A stretch of DNA of 64,000 nt, taken from assembly GCF_003219795.1 (NCBI RefSeq), contig NZ_QJVC01000001.1, positions 248,001 through 312,000 of the forward strand, in the 5' to 3' direction. The notes beneath the pieces are model-generated. The model did not search any database, was not told the DNA's origin, and saw nothing but the letters and a program-made list of their open reading frames with translations. Below are positions 45,859-52,900 of the stretch, piece after piece. This stretch comes from Arthrobacter psychrolactophilus (GTDB lineage Bacteria; Actinomycetota; Actinomycetes; Actinomycetales; Micrococcaceae). Within the stretch, counting starts at the first letter, position 1. The number at the start of each line of letters is the position of its first letter. Position numbers and translations under genes: made by a program.

Positions 45859-47864
45859 GAATATACTCGATTCGTCTTTTGAGAAACAACAGTGGCCCCG
45901 TACGGGGGAAGTGTGATGGTGGTGTCCGCCAGCTCCACGGAGGTGCTGGTGGAACCATGGTTGAGCAGGAAGAGCCGACCGCCGCGCTCAACCGCCTCGA
46001 CGTCGTCGGGCAGTCGCGCTGGCACGGGGAGCTCAATCCCCGCAGCCTGAACGGCGGAGAGGACCAGCGACTCCAGGGCGGCCGCGGGAAGATCTGCGCC
46101 GATGTAGCGGGCCTCACCGAGTCCCCAGACGTTACTTGTCACGGCAGGCTTGCCGGATAAGCGACCGGAGGCAAAGTAGGCCAGCGTCGTGGTGTTTGCG
46201 CCATGGACCTCGAGATCCTCCGACCACAGCGTGGCCTGAGGATCTCCGCCGTCGTGCGATGCCGAGGGGCTGGTAAAGATGATGGGAACCGGGGCGGCCA
46301 GCGGAAGCCATTCCTCGCCGGAGACACCCAACACCTCGGAAAGCACCCGAGGGAATCTTGCGGTGGCGAGTTTCGCCTCCCGATCGGCAACGGCGCTAAA
46401 CGGCCCCACGAGAAGCTGCCCGCCGTCGGCGACAAAGTGCGTCAACGCGGTGGCCTGCTCTTGCTCAACGATGAAGAGATGGGGCAGCAACACCAGATCA
46501 AAACGGGCCAGATCAGAGTTGGGATGAACCACTTCCACGCTCAAACCATGACGCAGCAGCGGCCGGTAGTAGGCCAGGAGCTGATCCATGACCTTGAGCC
46601 GCTGGGAGGGACGGGCCTCGGATTCGCCGGCCCACCAACTGGACCAATCAAAAAGAATCGCGATCCTGGCCTGGCTTGAGGTACCCGCAATGGCGCCAAG
46701 CTGGGCCATTTCGCTTCCCAAGGCCGCCGCTTCGCGGAACACGCGGGTCTCAGCGCCAGCCAAGGGGACAACAGCCGAGTGGAAGCGCTCGGCGCCAAAC
46801 GCCGATTGCCGGAACTGGAAGAAGCACACACCATCGGCGCCACGCGCCACGGCCGACAGCGCGTCGACACGTAAGGCACCCGGTTCCTTGGCAACGTTGT
46901 GGGGACGCCAGTTCACGGCAGAGGTGGCGGACTCCATGAGGAGCCATGGCGCTCCCTGGGACATGCCCCGGCACAGATCGTGGGTCAGTGCGCCCATCTG
47001 CCACGAGTCTGGATCGCCGGGATCGGTATACCAATCGTTGGCCACAAAGTCCGTTTCCGAGGCCAGATCAAAGTAGTCCATGCCATGGAAGAAGCCCATC
47101 ATATTGGTGGTGACGGGATGCTCGGTGTCGTAGCGCCGGATGATGTCCCGTTCGGCACGGAAGAGCGAGACCAGCTGATCCGAGGTGAAGCGCTTGAAAT
47201 CAAGTTCCTGCCCGGGGTTCCTGATATAGGGCGCTGTGCGTGGCGGCAGGATTTCTTCCCAGGTGGAGTACTGCTGCGACCAAAACGTGGTGCCCCATGC
47301 CCGGTTGACGCCCGCAAGGGAAACATGACGATCCATGAGCCAACGGCGGAAGGCGCACGCGGTTTCATCGTCATAGCTGATCTGACCCAGCTCGTTGCCC
47401 ACATGCCACAGTGTCACGGCAGGGTGTTTGGCATACCGTTCGGCCAGCTTTTCGGTGATCCGTGCGGCGGCCTCGCGGTACTTTGCCGAGGACGGGTTGA
47501 ACTGATTGCGGGAGCCGTACCAAAGGGTGTTGCCGTCCGCGTCGACGGGCAGGGTCTGGGGGTATTTCTTACCCAGCCACGGTGGCGGCGACGCTGTGGG
47601 GGTGGCAAGGCTGACCCGAATGCCACCGGCGTGGAGCAGGTCAAGGATCTCATCCAGCCAAGCAAAGTTCCAGCGGCCTTCCTCTGGCTCCAGTTGGGCC
47701 CAACTAAAAACACCGACGGTGACGAGATTGATGCCGGCCCGTTGCATGAGGGCGATATCGTCCGGCCAGCTTTCGCGCGGCCACTGCTCGGGGTTGTAGT
47801 CAGCCCCAAAGATCAGTCCGTCGCTCGGCATGGACGGAGCCAGTCCGAGGTGGTGCTTGTTCAT
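45855..47864 (-). CDS. GH42 beta-galactosidase
   Basis: 669 residues. The acid/base Glu158 lies in LWHVGNELG and the nucleophile Glu311 in WLLMESATSAVNWR; the opening FGADYNPEQWPRESWPDDIALMQRAGIN is standard for GH42. The trimerisation (about 395-600) and C-terminal domains are present. Intracellular, no signal peptide. In a xyloglucan scheme it would take the beta-1,2-galactose under the fucose. It is the first gene of GH42-GH31, divergent from the LacI gene. Confidence 0.94.
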   Translation of the reverse strand: MNKHHLGLAPSMPSDGLIFGADYNPEQWPRESWPDDIALMQRAGINLVTVGVFSWAQLEPEEGRWNFAWLDEILDLLHAGGIRVSLATPTASPPPWLGKKYPQTLPVDADGNTLWYGSRNQFNPSSAKYREAAARITEKLAERYAKHPAVTLWHVGNELGQISYDDETACAFRRWLMDRHVSLAGVNRAWGTTFWSQQYSTWEEILPPRTAPYIRNPGQELDFKRFTSDQLVSLFRAERDIIRRYDTEHPVTTNMMGFFHGMDYFDLASETDFVANDWYTDPGDPDSWQMGALTHDLCRGMSQGAPWLLMESATSAVNWRPHNVAKEPGALRVDALSAVARGADGVCFFQFRQSAFGAERFHSAVVPLAGAETRVFREAAALGSEMAQLGAIAGTSSQARIAILFDWSSWWAGESEARPSQRLKVMDQLLAYYRPLLRHGLSVEVVHPNSDLARFDLVLLPHLFIVEQEQATALTHFVADGGQLLVGPFSAVADREAKLATARFPRVLSEVLGVSGEEWLPLAAPVPIIFTSPSASHDGGDPQATLWSEDLEVHGANTTTLAYFASGRLSGKPAVTSNVWGLGEARYIGADLPAAALESLVLSAVQAAGIELPVPARLPDDVEAVERGGRLFLLNHGSTSTSVELADTTITLPPYGATVVSQKTNRVYS

Positions 47865-47893
47865 GAAGTTCCTTTCAGAACGAAGGTAAGATG

Positions 47894-47909
47894 ATCGAAA
47901 TTGTTCGAT
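47894..47909. promoter_or_regulatory. Candidate LacI operator between GH42 and lacI-family genes
   Basis: ATCGAA-ATTG-TTCGAT, a 16-base palindrome about 30 bases before the GH42 start. Part of it, AAATTGTTCG, is repeated at 52801-52810 in the other control region of the locus. It is nested in a wider repeat (AGATGATC at 47889-47896 and GATCATCT at 47933-47940). Confidence 0.55.
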
Positions 47910-47974
47910 TTAATTTCGATGATGTTTGCGAAGATCATCTGATAAAGCCGCTAGATGTATGCTCAGATATATTC

Positions 47975-47989
47975 GAAGCGGTTCGCTTC
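47975..47989. promoter_or_regulatory. Second operator-like repeat before the LacI-family gene
   Basis: GAAGCG-gtt-CGCTTC, six-base arms, about 40 bases before the regulator start. It shares half-sites with the palindrome at 41231-41256. Confidence 0.45.
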
Positions 47990-48027
47990 CACGGAGTGCC
48001 TGCTTAGGCAGAAACAAGGAGTGTTGC

Positions 48028-49056
48028 ATGGCCACGATGAACGATGTCGCCAAGGCGGCCGGAGTATCCACCAGCACCGTTTCTTATGTCCTCAGTGGCA
48101 AACGAACCATCTCCCCGGAGACCAAGAGCCAGGTGCTAGCCGCCATCGACAAGCTGGGCTATAGCCCCCATGCCGGTGCCCGTGCGCTGGCCTCGAATCG
48201 GTCCAATGTCTTGGGGCTCGTGGTGCCTCTGCGCGAGGACGTCAACGTCAGTGTGGTCATGCAATTTGTGGCCGCTGTGGTCACCACGGCCCGCAACTTT
48301 CAACAGGATGTCTTGTTGCTGACCCAGGACGACCTTGGCGGCATCGAACGAGTCACCTCTCAATCCGTCGTGGATGGATTGGTCATGATGGACATCGTGG
48401 CCCGCGACCCGCGAATCCCCTTGTTGGCCAAGATGAACAAGCCGGCCGTTTTGATTGGTGTCCCCGATGACGCCCACGGACTGAGCTGCATTGACTTTGA
48501 TTTCGCTGCCGCATCGCGCATTTCTGTCCGCCATCTCGTTGACCTGGGCCATCGCCGGATAGCCTTGATCGGTTCCCCTCAGGCTTCCCTCGAGCGTCAT
48601 GCAACGTACGCCGACAGGGTTCGGAGTGGATTCGAAGAGGCGTCCCGGACCGCTGGCGTGGAATTCTCCAGCCGTGCCTGTGAAGCTAACCCCACGGCGT
48701 TGGCCGAGGCCTTGCGTGAACTCGTCACGGGACCGCAGGGCGCCACCGGCCTGGTGGTTCATAATGAAGCACTCATGCCACTCATGCGAGACACCCTCGC
48801 CGAGATGCAGTTGCGCATTCCCGAGGACGTCTCCGTTGTGGCCATCGCCCCGACGGATGTGGCGGTCTCCAGCACGGTTCCGTGGACGGCCGTGAGTATC
48901 CCCGCGCATGACATTGGCCGAACCGCCGTCGAAATGGTCATGGAACGGATGCATGAGCAGCGCGCGGCCGAGGTGCGGCTCGTGGTGCCCGCTCTGGTGC
49001 AGCGGTCCACCACAGTGGCGGCGCCGGGAAGCTCCAAGAGCGGGCCGGTCCACTAG
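48028..49056 (+). CDS. LacI-family transcriptional regulator
   Basis: 342 residues from ATG 48028; AAGGAG six bases upstream decides it over the longer open frame. The N-terminal LacI helix-turn-helix (TMNDVAKAAGVSTSTVSYVLSGKRTISPETKSQVLAAIDKLGYSPHAGARAL) precedes the periplasmic-binding-protein-like sensor domain. It sits between the divergent GH42-GH31 genes and the convergent ABC importer, so it most likely senses a sugar from the locus and represses both flanks. Its stop shares a CTAG with the permease gene. Confidence 0.93.
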   Translation: MATMNDVAKAAGVSTSTVSYVLSGKRTISPETKSQVLAAIDKLGYSPHAGARALASNRSNVLGLVVPLREDVNVSVVMQFVAAVVTTARNFQQDVLLLTQDDLGGIERVTSQSVVDGLVMMDIVARDPRIPLLAKMNKPAVLIGVPDDAHGLSCIDFDFAAASRISVRHLVDLGHRRIALIGSPQASLERHATYADRVRSGFEEASRTAGVEFSSRACEANPTALAEALRELVTGPQGATGLVVHNEALMPLMRDTLAEMQLRIPEDVSVVAIAPTDVAVSSTVPWTAVSIPAHDIGRTAVEMVMERMHEQRAAEVRLVVPALVQRSTTVAAPGSSKSGPVH

Positions 49057-49997
49057 CCCTTCACCGCGCCGATCATGACACCTTTGGTGAAGTGCTTTTG
49101 AACGAACGGGTAGACAAACAAGATCGGCACCATCGCGACAACGATGACGGCCATCTGCAGCGCCAAGGACGCCGCGACGCCCTGTCCCACGGCGATCTGC
49201 CCGGGCACCGAGACGCCCTGCAAAACGTAGGAACGCAGGACCACCTGAAGTGGGTTCTTGGAGCTGTCGTTGATGTACAAAATGGCGTTGAAGAACGCAT
49301 TCCAATAGCCAACGCCGTAGAACAAGGCGATGACAGCGGTGACGGCCTTGGACATGGGCATGACAATCTGGCCCAGAATGCGCCACTCGCTGGCACCGTC
49401 GATCCGGGCGCTGTCCAGGATGCCCTGGTCAATGCCCATGAAGAAGCCACGCAAGATGATGATGTTGAAAACGGAGATGCAGCTCGGCAGGATAAGTGCC
49501 GCGTAGCTGTCGATCATGCCCAAACCTGACACGAGCAGGTAGGAGGGGATCATGCCAGCCGCGAAGAACATGGTGATCAGCAGGACGAAGAGCAACGGCG
49601 TGTGGGCCAAGGTGCCGGGCCGGGATAGGCCATAGGCGCATAGAACCGAGACCACCATGCTCAAGATCGTTCCGACGACGGTGATGCCCACGCTGACCAT
49701 GATGGCTCGGGTGACAACACCTCCCGTGAAGATCTGGCGGTAAGCATCCCAGGTAATTTCACCCGGGATGATGACCAATCCGCCGGCGTTGGTGATGGTG
49801 GACTGCGAAGAAATGCTCGTCAGGATGATCGTGTACAGCGGTAGCAGCACGGCGAGCACAACGATGATCAGGGTTGCCGACTTCGCCGCTTTCACGGCTT
49901 TTGATGGTTCTTCTTCCCATGCGGCTCGGCTCGGGCCTTCGCTTCCGGGCCAGCGGAGTCCGCTAACTTTTTTTGATGATTTTTCGATGGTGGTCAT
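49053..49997 (-). CDS. ABC sugar importer permease, LplC-like
   Basis: 314 residues with six helices. The cytoplasmic EAA loop reads DSARIDGASEWRILGQIVMPMSK. The opening LPLYTIILTSISSQSTITNAGGLVIIPGEITWDAYRQIF and the ending PFVQKHFTKGVMIGAVKG are those of the LplC/YtcP branch of carbohydrate permeases. It starts by overlapping the partner permease (four bases). No ATPase gene accompanies it, so a shared MsiK-type ATPase is probable. Confidence 0.92.
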   Translation of the reverse strand: MTTIEKSSKKVSGLRWPGSEGPSRAAWEEEPSKAVKAAKSATLIIVVLAVLLPLYTIILTSISSQSTITNAGGLVIIPGEITWDAYRQIFTGGVVTRAIMVSVGITVVGTILSMVVSVLCAYGLSRPGTLAHTPLLFVLLITMFFAAGMIPSYLLVSGLGMIDSYAALILPSCISVFNIIILRGFFMGIDQGILDSARIDGASEWRILGQIVMPMSKAVTAVIALFYGVGYWNAFFNAILYINDSSKNPLQVVLRSYVLQGVSVPGQIAVGQGVAASLALQMAVIVVAMVPILFVYPFVQKHFTKGVMIGAVKG

Positions 49998-50986
49998 GAT
50001 TTGGAGTACACCCCTGCTTCGCCGAATAGGTGGGCAACTTTATTGGCCCCGAGGATGAGCGTCAGCGACACCACACCCTTGATAAGTCCGGCGGCTGCAG
50101 CATAGCTCCAGTCACCGTTTTGGACACCGGTGAAGTACACGAAGGTGTCGAGTACCTCGGAGGCGCCGGCACCCACAGCGTCACGTTGCAAGATCAGCTG
50201 CTCGAAGCCAACTGACAAGGAATCGCCGAGCCGCAGAATCAACAGCAAGATGATGACGGGTCGCAGGCCGGGCAGCGTGACATGCCACATGCGGCTCCAA
50301 CGGTTGGCGCCATCCACGGCAGCGGCCTCGTACTGCGAGGGATCGATGGCGTTGAGCGCTGCGAGGAAGACAATCATGCCCCAGCCGGCATCCTTCCAGA
50401 TGGACTGGGAGGTGATCAGGAACAAGAAGGTGTCAGGGTTGGTCATGATGTCCAGGCCCTGCCAGCCGTTAGCCAGTAGCTGCTGGTTCAGGAGTCCGGC
50501 ACCACCGAGAATCTGCTGGAATACGGCAACTACCAGCACCCAGGAGAAGAAATGCGGCAGGTAGACCACGGCCTGAATGGTGGCGCGGAGGGCCGGGCTG
50601 ACCAAGGAATTGAGCAAGATGGCCAGGGCAATGGGGATAGGGAAGAAGAAGATCAGCTGGAAGGCTGTTATGACCAGGGTGTTCCTGACAGCCACCCAGA
50701 AGTTACCGTCACTGAGGACCCTCGCGAAGTTGTCGAGCCCCACCCAGGGGCTGTTGGCTATGCCAACAAAGGGCGAGTAATCCTGGAACGCGACCACGTT
50801 GCCCATGATGGGAACGTAGGCGAACAGTGCCAGCAAAAGGATCGCCGGCAGGGTCATCAGGATCATGGACTTGTCGCGACGAAGGCGAGCTTTCAGGCCC
50901 AAGCCGATGCGCACCTCGGGCTTTTCTTTGCCGCGGCGCGCTGTTTCAGCGGGGCGGGAAGTTTCTTTAGTCAGTGTGGAAGTCAT
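49994..50986 (-). CDS. ABC sugar importer permease, LplB-like
   Basis: 330 residues from ATG 50986; a GTG at 51004 overlapping the binding-protein stop is an alternative start. Six helices follow a basic N-terminal tail; the family block is LPAILLLALFAYVPIMGNVVAFQDYSPFVGIANSPWVGLDNF, and the EAA loop reads EAAAVDGANRWSRMWHVTLPGLR. It pairs with the LplC-like permease in one operon with the binding protein. Confidence 0.91.
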   Translation of the reverse strand: MTSTLTKETSRPAETARRGKEKPEVRIGLGLKARLRRDKSMILMTLPAILLLALFAYVPIMGNVVAFQDYSPFVGIANSPWVGLDNFARVLSDGNFWVAVRNTLVITAFQLIFFFPIPIALAILLNSLVSPALRATIQAVVYLPHFFSWVLVVAVFQQILGGAGLLNQQLLANGWQGLDIMTNPDTFLFLITSQSIWKDAGWGMIVFLAALNAIDPSQYEAAAVDGANRWSRMWHVTLPGLRPVIILLLILRLGDSLSVGFEQLILQRDAVGAGASEVLDTFVYFTGVQNGDWSYAAAAGLIKGVVSLTLILGANKVAHLFGEAGVYSKS

Positions 50987-51000
50987 GGGTGGCTGCCGGA

Positions 51001-52674
51001 TCACGCGCTCAAGAAGCCGGTGTAGAACTCACGGAGCTCATCGCCACCGTTCTTCTTCCATGTGGCAATTTCGGTGTCCAGGTCGCTGATCTTCTTGCGG
51101 CCGCGGGCAATGTCCTTGGCGAGATCATCGAAGGGCTTGCCGAGTGAGCCGAACTTGTTGGGCTCCTCGATCTGCAAGCCAAAGAACTGCTCCTCGACGA
51201 CGAATGGGGCCTGACGGGCTTCCCATTCGCTGGCGGTCTTGACGTAACCCGGGTACTGCACCTTGGAGTTGACCACGGGCGGGCTGACCAGGAAGGAGTA
51301 GGTGCTGGTGACCTCCGCCAAGCCCTTGTCGGTGGACTGGGGAATGTTCTGGCTGTCCTTCGTGAAGTGAACACCCTCGACGCCGTAGTTGATGAGCTGG
51401 TTTTCCTCGGTGCCGAACGGTGCGGCGAAGAAGTTGGCGAGGCTGAGCATTTCCTCGATCTTGGCCGAGTCACTGTTCTTCTTAATGAAGCTGAAGATGC
51501 TCGCAGGTGAGCCGCGGAACAAGGTGGGGTCGCCGCCGTCGGGCGCAAAGAAGTCCATGGGGGCCATGTCGTACTTGGGGTTCGTGGGGAGAACGCGGCC
51601 CAAGGATTCGTGCCAGCTGCCGAGGCCATCGCTGGCCATGAGGGAGGCGCCGGATTCAAAGCGCGACTTGGACTGCTGCTGGTTCCCGGCTACTGCGTCG
51701 GGGTGGACGGCACCAGAGGCGAAGAGCTTTGCGATCCACTCAAGCGCTGCGCGGTATTCATCGGTCTCAATCTTGTTGACGAGGGCGCCATCAACGAGCT
51801 TCCACTTCGGGGCCACACCAAACATGATCTGCGCGCCCGACCAAACATCCTCGGAACCCCAGCGCTTCTTGGCCGGGTCGGTGAGCTCTTTGGCGATGGA
51901 GATGTACTCGTCAGCGGTCTTGGGTGCCTCGAGGCCGAGCTCGGTGAAGACGTCCTTGCGGTAGAAGAATGCGTCCGTGATGAGGGTGCTGGGGTACGGC
52001 AGGCCGTAGAGTCCGCCCGCAAAAGCGCCGTACTTCCAGGCAGCCGTGGGGAGGTTGGCGAGATTGGGGTACTTCTTGATCTTGTCGCCGGCCAAGTGGG
52101 GGGAGAGGTCCTCAAAGACGCTCGTGACGGCCTGGCTGAAACGAGGAGGCAGGTTCCAGGAAGGGATAACAACCCAGTCCGGCACATCCTTGGGAGAAGC
52201 GAGGACCGTCTGGATCTTGTCACCGTAGCTATTGCCGTCGTTGACCTGGAAGTCGACGGTAGCACCGATGGCCTTGTTGACGGCCTGGTAATAGCTGTTG
52301 TCAGCCAGTGCCGGCGGAACTGTCCACCAGGCCGGGGTCATGGCCTTGTATTTGCCGCCCTTACCGGGAACCTCGGTGACAGACTTGACGAGCTTGTCCG
52401 GAATCGTCACGTAGCCAGGTGTTGAACCATTGACGCTGGCAATGTCCGGGGTGACCAGATCCATGGGAATGAAGCTGGGAACGACCTTGGCAACAGATTC
52501 GGCCAGACCGGAGGAGGAGGTTACCTGAGCGGTTCCGGCACCCTTGCCGCACGAGGTTAAAAGACCTGCAGTGCTCAGGGCAACGGCGGAAATTCCTGCC
52601 AATCCCAAAAATGACCTGCGGTTGAATTTCGTGGCGCCGAGCCCTGCTGCGGCGCTTGAGTCGTGTTTCTTCAT
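51001..52674 (-). CDS. Extracellular sugar-binding lipoprotein of the ABC importer
   Basis: 557 residues, long as in the LplA class. A twin-arginine-like KFNRRSFLGLAG is followed by a lipobox LLTSC, so it is probably Tat-exported and lipid-anchored outside the membrane. The remainder is a family 1 solute-binding fold. An AAGGAG precedes the ATG by ten bases. It is the first gene of the importer operon; the associated hydrolases suggest that it binds xyloglucan-type oligosaccharides. Confidence 0.92.
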   Translation of the reverse strand: MKKHDSSAAAGLGATKFNRRSFLGLAGISAVALSTAGLLTSCGKGAGTAQVTSSSGLAESVAKVVPSFIPMDLVTPDIASVNGSTPGYVTIPDKLVKSVTEVPGKGGKYKAMTPAWWTVPPALADNSYYQAVNKAIGATVDFQVNDGNSYGDKIQTVLASPKDVPDWVVIPSWNLPPRFSQAVTSVFEDLSPHLAGDKIKKYPNLANLPTAAWKYGAFAGGLYGLPYPSTLITDAFFYRKDVFTELGLEAPKTADEYISIAKELTDPAKKRWGSEDVWSGAQIMFGVAPKWKLVDGALVNKIETDEYRAALEWIAKLFASGAVHPDAVAGNQQQSKSRFESGASLMASDGLGSWHESLGRVLPTNPKYDMAPMDFFAPDGGDPTLFRGSPASIFSFIKKNSDSAKIEEMLSLANFFAAPFGTEENQLINYGVEGVHFTKDSQNIPQSTDKGLAEVTSTYSFLVSPPVVNSKVQYPGYVKTASEWEARQAPFVVEEQFFGLQIEEPNKFGSLGKPFDDLAKDIARGRKKISDLDTEIATWKKNGGDELREFYTGFLSA

Positions 52675-52794
52675 GAAAGTGTCACTCCTTTGTGATGGTG
52701 GGTACAGATGTTCAACGTTGCGGAAACGAAGGCACGTCGAACTGTCGATGCGCTTCGATTGAGTTGAGCCTAGATCATGTGTTGCCCATCACGC

Positions 52795-52808
52795 AACAAT
52801 AAATTGTT
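52795..52808. promoter_or_regulatory. Candidate operator in the importer/GH3 divergent region
   Basis: AACAAT-aa-ATTGTT between the divergent binding-protein and GH3 genes. Its right half extends as AAATTGTTCG (52801-52810), identical to part of the operator at 47894-47909, so one LacI regulator may serve both regions. Confidence 0.5.
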
Positions 52809-52900
52809 CGTTGTAACTCAGGCTTTATCGATGCAAGAATGGACGGAATTCCAAAAGCAAGCGTTTAAACACTTCTTGTCAAGAAATGTCGAGGACTCAC

